A DNA stretch of 64,000 nucleotides from CAYXSX01 sp964467925. Its GTDB lineage: Bacteria > Pseudomonadota > Alphaproteobacteria > Micavibrionales > Micavibrionaceae. The notes under the pieces were generated by a model, which was not told the DNA's origin, did not search any database, and saw only the letters and a list, made by a program, of their open reading frames with translations. Location: assembly GCA_964467925.1 (NCBI GenBank), contig CAYXSX010000002.1, forward strand, positions 62,001 to 126,000, written 5' to 3'. Below, piece after piece: positions 32,429 to 40,742 of this stretch; the first letter of the stretch is position 1; each line of letters begins with the position of its first letter. The position numbers were made by a program, and so were the translations under genes.

Positions 32429-33265
32429 TTATGCCGCCGCTTGCAAGAGGTCACGTTCGCGCCGGATTACCTCCCGCGCCAGTTTGATATAGGCCTGCGC
32501 TCCGGGGCAGCGCATATCATAGACAATGGCGGGCAGGCCGTAGGACGGGGCCTCGGAAAGCCTGACATTGCGCGGAATAATGGTTTTATAGACCTTCTCG
32601 CCGAAATATTTGCGCACGTCGTCGGCCACCATGCCGGAAAGGCGGTTGCGCGGGTCGAACATCGTTAAAACCACGCCGTGAATATCAAGGCCGGGATTAA
32701 AGTGTTTTTTCACCCGCTCGACGGTTTTTGTCAGATGGCTGAGCCCTTCCAGCGCGTAAAACTCGCATTGCAGCGGTACAACGATGGAATCCACCGCCAC
32801 CAAGGCATTCAGGGTCAAAAGTCCCAGAGCGGGCGGACAGTCTACGATCACATAATCATACGGCAGTGGCTTTTGCAGGGCGTTTTTCAAGCGGAATTCG
32901 CGCGATTCCGCCGTGACAAGCTCGATCTCCGCGCCTGATAGATGGACGGAGGACGGCACGACGCTTAGGCCCGGTACGCGGGTCGGTTTCGCGCATTCCT
33001 GTAGGTCGGCATCGTCGAACAGCACGTCATACGCGCTCCATGTCAGGCCGGAACGCTTGACGCCAAGTCCGGTGGAGGCATTGCCTTGCGGGTCCAGATC
33101 GATCAGCAGCACGCGCTGGCGGTTGGCCGCCAGCGCGGTGGCAAGATTGATCGCGGTGGTGGTCTTGCCCACACCGCCCTTTTGATTGGCGATCGCCAGC
33201 AGGCGCGGGCGGCGCAATTCCGGTGAAGCGTTGGCGGTTGGCGGTGCATAGGTCACTGATTGCAT
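32429..33265 (-). CDS. parA: ParA, chromosome partitioning ATPase
   Basis: ParA is a deviant Walker-type ATPase that binds nucleoid DNA and moves ParB-parS complexes. The deviant Walker A is NQKGGVGKTTTAINLATAL, switch I is LIDLDPQGNASTGLG, Walker B is YVIVDCPPALGLLTLNAL. It has 278 residues, normal for chromosomal ParA. The N-terminal 20 residues precede the ATPase fold as usual in alphaproteobacteria. It sits between rsmG and parB, the conserved order. Confidence 0.97.
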   Translation of the reverse strand: MQSVTYAPPTANASPELRRPRLLAIANQKGGVGKTTTAINLATALAANRQRVLLIDLDPQGNASTGLGVKRSGLTWSAYDVLFDDADLQECAKPTRVPGLSVVPSSVHLSGAEIELVTAESREFRLKNALQKPLPYDYVIVDCPPALGLLTLNALVAVDSIVVPLQCEFYALEGLSHLTKTVERVKKHFNPGLDIHGVVLTMFDPRNRLSGMVADDVRKYFGEKVYKTIIPRNVRLSEAPSYGLPAIVYDMRCPGAQAYIKLAREVIRRERDLLQAAA

Positions 33266-33378
33266 TTCGGGCCTTTCGGAGTGATAAGAATCGTATAAAT
33301 CGGATAATTTTTACATTGACGGGTTTTCGGGCGTTTCGTCAAGAAAAACGAGTCTTGCCGCAAAACATTATTCACAGG

Positions 33379-33987
33379 CTAAAGCCTTTTCAGCCGCCGG
33401 ATTTCAAGGATCTGCGCGCGGTTGTTGGTGATGCTTTTATGCATGTGTAGTTCAAAGGAAAACTGGGTTTTTGCCGCCGTTATTTCCTCCGGTGCTTTTT
33501 CTCCCTTGGGCAGGAGGAGTACAAGATCGGGATTTTCCTGCGCGTAGGGCAGGGCGAAATCGAGCAGCATTTTCAAATCGCCCAGCGCCCGGGCGGTAAT
33601 GATATCGGGCATAATTTCCTGCCCGCTGGCCTTCAAATACTCGATTCGCGTGTTATGGATTGTAACGGGGGTAGATGTTTCACGTGAAACATTGCGCAGG
33701 AACTGGCATTTTTTTTCATCCGATTCCACCAGATTGACCTCCAGATCGGGGCGCAGCATGGCAAGCACAATCCCCGGAAATCCGGCCCCACTGCCGAAAT
33801 CGAGCAGGGTTTGCGCATCTTGTGGAATGTAATTCGCGATTTGTGCTGAATCCATGAAATGGCGGTGCCACGCATCGGCCATGGTATTGGGCCCGACCAG
33901 ATTAACAGCTTTTTGCCATTTCCCCAGCAGGGCAAGATAGATTTCCAGTTTCGCCAATGTTTCACGTGAAACATTTTCAAGCGGCAT
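33379..33987 (-). CDS. rsmG: RsmG, 16S rRNA (guanine-N7)-methyltransferase
   Basis: RsmG methylates G527 of 16S rRNA using S-adenosylmethionine. The SAM site is LLDFGSGAGFPGIVLAML, with VNLVESDEKKCQFLRNVSRE next and ITARALGDLKMLLDFA later. The start overlaps the end of mnmG by 11 bases, so translation is coupled. Two parS sites lie in its coding sequence, one right after the start and one near residue 100, both read as N-V-S-R-E-T. It has 202 residues, normal for the family. Confidence 0.95.
   Translation of the reverse strand: MPLENVSRETLAKLEIYLALLGKWQKAVNLVGPNTMADAWHRHFMDSAQIANYIPQDAQTLLDFGSGAGFPGIVLAMLRPDLEVNLVESDEKKCQFLRNVSRETSTPVTIHNTRIEYLKASGQEIMPDIITARALGDLKMLLDFALPYAQENPDLVLLLPKGEKAPEEITAAKTQFSFELHMHKSITNNRAQILEIRRLKRL
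33676..33691. promoter_or_regulatory. parS: parS site inside rsmG
   Basis: TGTTTCACGTGAAACA, perfect 16-base palindrome, within rsmG codons for N-V-S-R-E-T. It is about 1.3 kb from the parB start. Confidence 0.95.
33958..33973. promoter_or_regulatory. parS: parS site at the start of rsmG
   Basis: TGTTTCACGTGAAACA, perfect palindrome, overlapping rsmG codons about 5-10 and just past the mnmG stop. Confidence 0.95.
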
Positions 33988-35914
33988 CTTTTTGCGGTCC
34001 TTTTTTGACGTGTCTTAACAACGCAATAACGGCGGCGGGGGTAACGCCCGGAATCCGGCTCGCCGCTCCCAGTGTGGCGGGGCGGGCGGTTTCCAGTTTT
34101 TGGCGCACTTCGTTGGATAAACTCCCCACTTTGGAATAATCGAGATCTTCGGGCAGCTTCAGCGCTTCATCTTTACGGAAGGCGGCGATATCTGCCTCAT
34201 GCCGCGCCAAATAGCCGGAATAAAGCGCGTCGATTTCGATTTGCTCGCGGATGGCGGGCGGAATGGCGGAAAGTTCCGGCCATACGCTTTCCAGTTGTTC
34301 CCAGTCAATATCGGGATAGGCGAGCAGGCTGGCGGCGGTGCGGCGGATACCGTCTTTATTCACGCCGATGCCGAAAGTTTCCAGCTCGTTCGGCGTGGCC
34401 TTCAGGGAATCCATTAATATACGGGCCTGCGTTAGCTCTGCCGATTTTTCTTCCCATAGCTTTTGGCGTTCTTCGCCCACACAACCGATTTCGATACCGC
34501 GCGCGGTCAGGCGCTGGTCGGCATTATCGGCGCGGAGTCTTAAGCGGTATTCGGCGCGGCTGGTGAACATGCGGTAGGGCTCGGGCGCGCCGCGGGAAAT
34601 TAAATCGTCGATCAATACGCCGATATAGGCTTCGGCGCGGTCGAGAATAAAACCCTCCGATGTTTCACGTGAAACATTGTCTAAATTATTGTTATTGAAG
34701 GATTTCACCTGTAAGGCGGCATTGATACCGGCCATCAACCCTTGCGCGCCGGCTTCTTCATATCCGGTGGTGCCGTTGATTTGCCCTGCAAGGAAAAGCC
34801 CAGGAACGCGGCGGGTTTCCAGTGTTTGTTTCAAATCGCGCGGATCGACGTAATCATATTCGATGGCATAGCCGTATTCGAGAATTTCTACATTCTCCAG
34901 CCCTTTAATAGAGCGGATATATTGATCCTGAATTTCCGCAGGCAGGGAGGTGGAAATGCCGTTGGGATAGACGACATTGGAATCCAGCCCCTCGGGCTCC
35001 AGAAAAACCTGGTGCCGGGATTTATCGGCAAAGCGGGTGATTTTATCCTCGATGGACGGGCAATAGCGCGGACCCGTGCCCTTGATATTACCGGAATACA
35101 TTGCGGAGCGTTTGATGTTGTCTGCGATGATTTTATGCGTGCCCTCATTGGTATAGGTAATGTGACACTTGATTTGCGGCACCGTGATTTTGGTGTTCAT
35201 ATAGGAAAAGGGCACGGGAGTTTCGTCGCCGTCCTGCTCCTCGCAAACATCCCAGTTAATCGTATCGGCGGCAAGGCGTGCGGGCGTTCCGGTTTTCAGG
35301 CGGCCCAGCGGAAATTCCAGCCGCTCCAGCGTTTCCGCAAGACCGATTGCGGGTTTTTCATGCTTTTCGCCGTCCGGCCCTATGATTTCTTTCACTCTTC
35401 CAGCGGGGATCTGAACATCGCCGCGGTGAATAACACCGCGCAGGAAAGTCCCCGTGGTAATGACAACCGCGCGGCAGGAGATTTTTTCGCGCGTTCCCGT
35501 CACCACGCCTGCGATTTCATTCTCATCAGTCAGAATGATATCCTCCGCGCCGCCCTCTAATAAGGTGAGGTTGGGGTAACCGGCAAGCTCGCGTTGCATG
35601 GCTTCGCGGTATAATTTCCGGTCGGCCTGCGCCCGCGGCCCGCGCACGGCGGGGCCTTTGGAAGCGTTCAGCATGCGGAACTGGATTCCCGCCTGATCGA
35701 TAATCCGGCCCATCAGACCGTCAAGCGCATCAATTTCGCGCACAAGGTGCCCCTTGCCCAGCCCGCCAATAGCCGGATTGCAGGACATGACGCCCAAAGT
35801 TTCCAGCTTATGCGTCAGCAGCGCGGTCTTCGCGCCCATGCGCGCTGCCGCCGCCGCCGCTTCGCAGCCCGCGTGTCCCCCGCCTATAACGATGACTTCG
35901 AAATCGTTTTCCAT
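33977..35914 (-). CDS. mnmG: MnmG (GidA), tRNA U34 carboxymethylaminomethyl enzyme
   Basis: MnmG, with MnmE, installs the cmnm5 group at the wobble uridine of certain tRNAs. The FAD-binding start is VIVIGGGHAGCEAAAAAARMG, followed by MSCNPAIGGLGKGHLVREID. Later motifs are YCPSIEDKI and GLFLAGQINGTTGYEEAGAQG. The C-terminal helical domain is complete. It has 645 residues, slightly above average. Codons near residue 420 carry a parS site (NVSRETSEG). It lies upstream of rsmG and is separated from mnmE by two divergent accessory genes. Confidence 0.97.
   Translation of the reverse strand: MENDFEVIVIGGGHAGCEAAAAAARMGAKTALLTHKLETLGVMSCNPAIGGLGKGHLVREIDALDGLMGRIIDQAGIQFRMLNASKGPAVRGPRAQADRKLYREAMQRELAGYPNLTLLEGGAEDIILTDENEIAGVVTGTREKISCRAVVITTGTFLRGVIHRGDVQIPAGRVKEIIGPDGEKHEKPAIGLAETLERLEFPLGRLKTGTPARLAADTINWDVCEEQDGDETPVPFSYMNTKITVPQIKCHITYTNEGTHKIIADNIKRSAMYSGNIKGTGPRYCPSIEDKITRFADKSRHQVFLEPEGLDSNVVYPNGISTSLPAEIQDQYIRSIKGLENVEILEYGYAIEYDYVDPRDLKQTLETRRVPGLFLAGQINGTTGYEEAGAQGLMAGINAALQVKSFNNNNLDNVSRETSEGFILDRAEAYIGVLIDDLISRGAPEPYRMFTSRAEYRLRLRADNADQRLTARGIEIGCVGEERQKLWEEKSAELTQARILMDSLKATPNELETFGIGVNKDGIRRTAASLLAYPDIDWEQLESVWPELSAIPPAIREQIEIDALYSGYLARHEADIAAFRKDEALKLPEDLDYSKVGSLSNEVRQKLETARPATLGAASRIPGVTPAAVIALLRHVKKGPQKDAA
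34661..34676. promoter_or_regulatory. parS: parS site inside mnmG
   Basis: TGTTTCACGTGAAACA, perfect palindrome, read as N-V-S-R-E-T in mnmG between the FAD domain and the helical domain. Confidence 0.95.
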
Positions 35915-35975
35915 GGGCGCTGGTTATACCTGAATTTCGTTGAAATATCCACAAAGCTTTTCATATAGTTGGGTT

Positions 35976-36596
35976 ATGGATTTACTGCAGGAACATTTCG
36001 CGCGCGTTGCCGCCGCCCGTCAGGCGGGTGTGAATATTCGGCGCGGTGTGTTCATCGATATCATGGGCACGGCAGTCACCAGCGCCCGGCGCGGGGAAGA
36101 GGTGATTTTCAGGCTCAACCGGCCCGTGATTAATTTCGCCCGCTGGGTTTCGAAAACCGGCGCTTTAGACGGCCCGCTGGCGTTTTCCAGCGACGTAGAT
36201 GAGGCGCAAGAGGTTCTGGCAAGTTTGCGCCTTGAACCCGAAGGACTTGGCGCTGAGAAAATCAAGCATAAGGGCAAAATTTACGAGCGTGCACGCGGCG
36301 GGTTTTCCTCCGGCGATATTGGCGACGTTATGGCGCGCCATGTTGCAAATGCCCGGAATTTCTGGAACCCGGCGCTGTTCTGGCTGGAGCGGACGCAGAT
36401 TAATCTTGAGGCCTTAAGCGAAACGTTTTCGCATCTGGCGCGTCCACATAAACTCGAGCTTGTGATTGATGACGCCATCACGCCGGAACAGGAAGCGCTG
36501 GTCATTTCCCATTGGAACCCGAAAGACGAGGATGTGCAAAAATTTCTTCAATCTCGTGCTTATGCCCGTGAAGGTATGGTTTACGAAAGTCCTTGA
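35976..36596 (+). CDS. Hypothetical protein
   Basis: The ATG at 35976 gives a 206-residue soluble protein beginning MDLLQEHFARVAAARQAGVN. It has strands and helices typical of a globular enzyme or binding protein but no motif I recognise. A polar tail SHWNPKDEDVQKFLQSRAY ends the chain. It is transcribed divergently from mnmG, from a 60-base gap. Its composition matches the neighbouring core genes, so it may be a resident gene rather than a recent arrival. Confidence 0.65.
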   Translation: MDLLQEHFARVAAARQAGVNIRRGVFIDIMGTAVTSARRGEEVIFRLNRPVINFARWVSKTGALDGPLAFSSDVDEAQEVLASLRLEPEGLGAEKIKHKGKIYERARGGFSSGDIGDVMARHVANARNFWNPALFWLERTQINLEALSETFSHLARPHKLELVIDDAITPEQEALVISHWNPKDEDVQKFLQSRAYAREGMVYESP

Positions 36597-36756
36597 TAGC
36601 CATTGGTTTTACAGGGGATTTCCGGTTTTTCTTGCAAAATTTTCCGTGAAAGTATTAAGTAGGGCTGCATAAATTATGCGGAAGCCTTAAAGGCTGGCTG
36701 TGCCTGAGTTATAGAGACTGTTTTTCTGAGTATTTCGGAAGAAAGGAATTTCTGAA

Positions 36757-37167
36757 ATGTTCATGTCTTCAATAGAAAAACTTTGTGCCGAAAGTTGCGC
36801 TTTCCTCAGCCTTATATGGCCTGACCAACCTATCCGCGAACGATATACAGAAGAATCAAAAAGTCAGGCTGCTTATGCTCTCTTTATAGATGGGCCGTTA
36901 GTAGGAAAGTTTGCTCTTCCTGCGCATGGGCATCTCATGAGCTATCTTTTTGCCCGCGCCGCCAAGGATGAAAATGCAGTGCGTCATCTTGAAGAATTCA
37001 AAGAAGCCTTAAGGCAGCAAAGTGCGGATGTGCAGGATCGGGATATAGAAAGCGCCGTTGCGAAGGCGCAAAAACTGTTGGTGCTTAAGCCTCGCTTTGG
37101 TTGGTTCCAAAACCTTCCTTCCTTGTTTGCGGGCGAACGCGGCGAACCAAGCAAGCCGGAACTGTGA
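36757..37167 (+). CDS. Hypothetical protein
   Basis: The 136-residue product starts MFMSSIEKLCAESCAFLSLI after GAAAGGAATTTCTGAA. It is mainly helical and soluble, with a basic C-terminal tail. No family is recognised. It lies between the gene at 35976 and a palindromic repeat, on the same strand, and is convergent with mnmE. Confidence 0.6.
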   Translation: MFMSSIEKLCAESCAFLSLIWPDQPIRERYTEESKSQAAYALFIDGPLVGKFALPAHGHLMSYLFARAAKDENAVRHLEEFKEALRQQSADVQDRDIESAVAKAQKLLVLKPRFGWFQNLPSLFAGERGEPSKPEL

Positions 37168-37186
37168 GGCGGAAGTGGGTTGGTAG

Positions 37187-37301
37187 CACGAGATCCCGGC
37201 TTTCCGCCTTCGCCAAGGCTACGGCGGACAAGTCGCCGGGATGACAGTTTGGCTAGGCGTTTGTTGAACCAGATCCCCGCATGCGCGGGGATGACATCGT
37301 C
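37187..37301. repeat. Two adjacent palindromic repeats
   Basis: The first (37187-37244) runs from GAGATCCCGGC to GCCGGGATGACAG with an inner GCCTTCGCCAAGGC. The second (37266-37295) is CCAGATCCCCGCATGCGCGG followed by GGATGAC. They fill the space between convergent genes. Confidence 0.75.
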
Positions 37302-37334
37302 TAAGGCGTTCGCAAACGAACGCCAAGACTTCTG

Positions 37335-38732
37335 TCACTTTCCTATACAAAAATCCTTGAAAATGACGTCGAGCAAATCTTCGACATCGATGCGCCCGGT
37401 GATACGACCGATGGCGCGAACGGCGAGGCGGAGGTCTTCTGCGACCAGCTCGGGCAGGGGGGCGTCTTGCGCGCGGGCGAGGGATTCGCGTGCTTCTTCC
37501 AGCGCTTCGCGGTGACGGCGGCGGGTAAGGGACGGCGTTTCGCGGCTCCCCAAAAGGGCTTCGATTTTGGCGATTAGAGCGTTTTCAAGGGTGCCGAGGC
37601 CAGTCCCGGTTTTGGCGGAAATAGTGATGAGCCGGGAGTCGGGAGTCGGGAGTTTTTCTGCGAGTTTTGAAGCATTCGCGCCCATATCGGATTTATTGAT
37701 TACGATTAGGGAATTTTCATCGGCAAGGTCCAGGGTATGGGCGTCGGGTTTATCCTGCGTTCCGTCAAAGAGCAGGATTTTCAGATCGGCGTTTTTGGCG
37801 CGCTCCAAGGCGCGGCGGATCCCTTCGGATTCGATTTTATTTTGTCCCCCCCTTACTTCCCCCCCGTTAACGGGGGGGGTAGAGGGGGGGAGCTGCTCCG
37901 GGCGCAGTCCGGCGGTATCGGCAAGGATAACGGGATAGCCGCCAAGATCGAGATGTGCCTCAATGACGTCGCGGGTGGTGCCGGCAATATCGGAAACGAT
38001 GGCGATATCGCGGCGGGTGAGCGCGTTGATCAGGGTCGATTTTCCCGCGTTCGGCGCGCCGATGATGGCAAGGCGCAGCCCGTCACGCAATCTTTCACCG
38101 CGGCGGTTATCAGTTAAATGGGCGGTGATTTCTGCGGACAATTTTTCAATGGCGGTTGTGATTTCGGGGGTGATGCCATCCGGTAAATCCTCATCGGGAA
38201 ACTCGATATCGGCCTCAAGATGGGCGAGGGTGTTTTTCAGCCGCTCCGTCCAGCCTTCGTAAAGTATAGACAGGCTGCCTTCCATTTGCGAAAGCGCCTG
38301 AAGTTTTTGAGCTTGCGTTTCGGCGTGAATGAGGTCGGCCACCGCCTCGGCAGCCGTTAAATCCATGCGCCCGTTTTCGAAGGCGCGGCGGGTGAACTCG
38401 CCGGGCGCGGCCATGCGGTGGCCCTTCTGTTTTCCCAAGACTTCGAGCACGGAAGCGATCACGGCGGGGCCGCCATGAACGTGATATTCGACCACGTCCT
38501 CGCCGGTAAAACTGGCGGGGGCGGCGAAATAAATTACCAGCGCATGATCCAATGTTTCACGTGAAACATTATCCGTGAGTTTCAGCAAGGTCGCCTTGTG
38601 AGAGGCGGGCAAGGATTTACGCCCGGTCAGGGTCAAAAGTCCGCCCGCAGCGTCAGGGCCGGACACGCGCAACACCGCAACACCGCCGCGGCCCGGCGCG
38701 CTGGAAAGAGCATAGATGGTGTCGGCGCTCAT
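37335..38732 (-). CDS. mnmE: MnmE (TrmE), tRNA modification GTPase
   Basis: MnmE is the GTPase partner of MnmG in wobble uridine modification. The start MSADTIYALSSAPGRGGVAVLRVSG leads to the folate-binding domain. The G domain has G1 GAPNAGKSTLINAL, G3 DTAGLR and G4 NKSD. The C-terminal CIGK motif carries the essential Cys. An upstream GTG at 38744 would add four residues; the ATG at 38732 fits the family better. Codons near residue 57 contain a parS site. The DUF6489-like gene ends just upstream, so the two are probably an operon. Confidence 0.96.
   Translation of the reverse strand: MSADTIYALSSAPGRGGVAVLRVSGPDAAGGLLTLTGRKSLPASHKATLLKLTDNVSRETLDHALVIYFAAPASFTGEDVVEYHVHGGPAVIASVLEVLGKQKGHRMAAPGEFTRRAFENGRMDLTAAEAVADLIHAETQAQKLQALSQMEGSLSILYEGWTERLKNTLAHLEADIEFPDEDLPDGITPEITTAIEKLSAEITAHLTDNRRGERLRDGLRLAIIGAPNAGKSTLINALTRRDIAIVSDIAGTTRDVIEAHLDLGGYPVILADTAGLRPEQLPPSTPPVNGGEVRGGQNKIESEGIRRALERAKNADLKILLFDGTQDKPDAHTLDLADENSLIVINKSDMGANASKLAEKLPTPDSRLITISAKTGTGLGTLENALIAKIEALLGSRETPSLTRRRHREALEEARESLARAQDAPLPELVAEDLRLAVRAIGRITGRIDVEDLLDVIFKDFCIGK
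38553..38568. promoter_or_regulatory. parS: parS site inside mnmE
   Basis: TGTTTCACGTGAAACA, perfect palindrome, again read as N-V-S-R-E-T, in mnmE codons near residue 57. It is the parS site furthest from parB on this side, at about 6 kb. Confidence 0.95.
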
Positions 38733-38750
38733 AGGAGAATTCACCGCAGC

Positions 38751-39020
38751 CTATTTGCCGGATTTTTTCGCGCCCTGAGCGGCGGATTGTGCCATATTGC
38801 CCATCTGGCCCCAGAACATTTTTTGCATATCCTGCATATTATTCATGGCGGCGGGGAACCATGTTTTGACCATCTCTTCGGGGGAAAGAGAGCGGATATT
38901 TTCCTGCAGGCGGTCTTCCAGTTCCTTCATCAGGGTTTCTTGCATCGGCACCACATCAGGCAGGCCGAGGAATTTTCGTGCTTCTTCGGGGGAGCATTCA
39001 ATATCGAATTTCAGTTTCAT
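38751..39020 (-). CDS. DUF6489-like small protein
   Basis: The 89-residue protein begins MKLKFDIECSPEEARKFLGL and continues PDVVPMQETLMKELEDRL, the pattern I associate with a small alphaproteobacterial family (DUF6489) encoded next to mnmE. The C-terminal half is amphipathic helix rich in Met and Gln (AAMNNMQDMQKMFWGQMGN), somewhat like phasins. A good ribosome site (AAAAAGGAGATCCGGCTC) precedes the ATG. mnmE starts 18 bases after its stop. Confidence 0.75.
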   Translation of the reverse strand: MKLKFDIECSPEEARKFLGLPDVVPMQETLMKELEDRLQENIRSLSPEEMVKTWFPAAMNNMQDMQKMFWGQMGNMAQSAAQGAKKSGK

Positions 39021-39180
39021 GAGCCGGATCTCCTTTTTATAAAAACGGATTGTCCGGAAAATTTATACAGCAAAGTGAAAGGGAAGAACAGGTCACGTTT
39101 GGTCGTCTCCTGACATATGGGGGCGCACATGTTTTTCGGAGACGACCAGCGACGTGAGGGACATCGTGTTTAAGCAGGCA

Positions 39181-39711
39181 TCAGGGCGCCGTTCCGAATT
39201 CGGACAGGGCCTTTACGACCTGCCGGTTCTGGCATTGCCGATAGGATTGGAGAGCCAGGGCATGGCGCGGATCCATATCGGGGTTTTGCATTTGCCAGAT
39301 ACCGATTTGGGGCTTGCGGTCTTTTGCGGGTTTTTTCCGCGTATTGCCGGGTTGCGCAAGGGCAAAACGCAATCCGATAATAAGACCGAAAGCCGCTGTA
39401 CTGCCGGCGGTATGCCGGTAGTTTTCCGCGGGCGAGAGCTGTGCGGTTTCGCGCAGTGACTTGAGCAAAGTCAGACATGATCCCGCCTGTGGAATCGTTG
39501 TACTGTTCCGGCTGAAGCCGTTTTCCGCAGGGTCTTGCGGGGAAGCGTCTCCCGGCGCAGGAGCTTCCTGCACCTCGAACGACCACGCGGAACCTGCGGA
39601 AAGGGCAAGTACCATGATAAGTCCCGCCAGAGCCATACAGAAATAGTGGACATGATTACCTCTACCACGACGTCCGGATGTGCGCGGAGCGTGAATTTTG
39701 TGAAGATTCAT
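39181..39711 (-). CDS. Hypothetical exported or membrane-anchored protein
   Basis: The 176-residue protein has a hydrophobic segment at residues 24-44 (FCMALAGLIMVLALSAGSAW) after a basic lead, fitting a signal peptide or anchor. The rest is polar, with two Cys (GSCLTLL, YRQCQNRQ). A second hydrophobic stretch (AAFGLIIGLRFALAQ) is visible. No family is recognised. Several overlapping frames exist here; this one is preferred because of its signal and its TGAGAAAA site. Confidence 0.5.
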   Translation of the reverse strand: MNLHKIHAPRTSGRRGRGNHVHYFCMALAGLIMVLALSAGSAWSFEVQEAPAPGDASPQDPAENGFSRNSTTIPQAGSCLTLLKSLRETAQLSPAENYRHTAGSTAAFGLIIGLRFALAQPGNTRKKPAKDRKPQIGIWQMQNPDMDPRHALALQSYRQCQNRQVVKALSEFGTAP

Positions 39712-40087
39712 TTTCTCAAACCGTATTTCGACTTTTAATATTTATGGGTGCGTTTGAGACAGCAGCCGCGGCGGGATAAATTCAAATCTTATTGTTGTTC
39801 TTTCAACCACGCGGCGCGAAGGAAGCTTCTTTTCCGATCCAGCCAAAGTTTTTAAGGGTTTTAAACCCATATCAAACGCAACCCCTCCATTTACCATTAC
39901 AGCACACATTAATTATTATGACAAATATTATCGTTTCGATTTAGCGGTGTGTTTGCGTCTTATTTTTCGAGAATTTGAAGAGAATTTGAGAGAGCAGAAA
40001 ATCCTGCTGCGTACCCTTGCCAAACGCGCGCCTTTTCGCGAACATGGGAAAAGGCGCGCGGGAAGTTTAAAAAGGAGAGCGAAAGCC
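39712..40087. other. Intergenic region upstream of the CBS gene
   Basis: This 376-base AT-rich gap is divergent between two genes. Apart from the perfect hairpin at 40025-40060 I see no gene, repeat or confident promoter. A weak open frame from 39947 runs into the CBS gene without a ribosome site and is not used. Confidence 0.5.
40025..40060 (+). promoter_or_regulatory. Perfect 13-bp hairpin in the CBS gene leader
   Basis: CGCGCGCCTTTTC (40025-40037) pairs perfectly with GAAAAGGCGCGCG (40048-40060) around a 10-base loop. It ends about 12 bases before the AAGGAG ribosome site of the CBS gene. There is no U-tract after it, so a leader-structure or RNA-stability role is more likely than termination. 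Confidence 0.65.
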
Positions 40088-40624
40088 ATGAAATGTATCA
40101 GCGATATGCCTGAATTTATTGATAAATCCCATGTCATGACATTCGAGGAAACCACCACCGTATATAAGGCGGTTTGCGAAATGGCGAAGAAAAATTACGG
40201 CGCCGTTCTGGTGACCAAACAAGGCAAGCTGGCCGGAATTTTCACCGAGCGCGACTTGCTGCGCCGGGTTGTGGCCGAGAATATGGACACGAAAAAAAAG
40301 ACGCTCAAAGACGTAATGAGCACAAATTTGAAAACTGCCAAGACGTCCGACCAGATCGCCGATTGTCTGCGCCGGATGAGCCAGGGGCGGTTCCGTCACC
40401 TTCCGGTGGTGGACGATGAGGGCAATCTTCAGGGTATGCTTTCGCAGGGCGATTTCGTGGCCTATACGATGAGCGATGTTTTGACCCGTGCGGGCACGGT
40501 CGCGCGCGCCGGAATCGATGCGGGAAATTCCACGCCGTTTTCCATTATGCTGGCGGTTCTGATTTACACGCTGGCGCTTTTGTTCGTCGTTTCCGGGCTG
40601 GGTTACTGGTTCGGCGGGAAATAG
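40088..40624 (+). CDS. CBS-domain protein with a C-terminal membrane anchor
   Basis: Two CBS domains fill residues 10-135: TVYKAVCEMAKKNYGAVLVT, LAGIFTERDLLRRVV, VMSTNLKTAKTSDQI and FRHLPVVDDEGNLQGMLSQG. CBS pairs bind adenine nucleotides and sense energy charge. The last 30 residues form a transmembrane helix (FSIMLAVLIYTLALLFVVSGL), so the sensor is held at the inner membrane. The ATG follows AAAAAGGAGAGCGAAAGCC, with a perfect hairpin just upstream. No partner gene is obvious. Confidence 0.88.
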   Translation: MKCISDMPEFIDKSHVMTFEETTTVYKAVCEMAKKNYGAVLVTKQGKLAGIFTERDLLRRVVAENMDTKKKTLKDVMSTNLKTAKTSDQIADCLRRMSQGRFRHLPVVDDEGNLQGMLSQGDFVAYTMSDVLTRAGTVARAGIDAGNSTPFSIMLAVLIYTLALLFVVSGLGYWFGGK

Positions 40625-40646
40625 AGCGTGCATTTTTTCCTTTAAA

Positions 40647-40727
40647 CGTCATTCCGGTGTAAGCCGGAATCTATACACTATACAAGAAGCAATCTATGGA
40701 TCCCGGCTTTCGCCGGGATGACGACAT
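40647..40727. repeat. Dispersed palindromic repeat, GTCATTCCGG type
   Basis: The element starts ACGTCATTCCGGTGTAAGCCGG and ends CCGGCTTTCGCCGGGATGACG. Each half also contains its own hairpin. It separates convergent genes. Confidence 0.85.
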
Positions 40728-40742
40728 AGTAGAGGGACAGGG

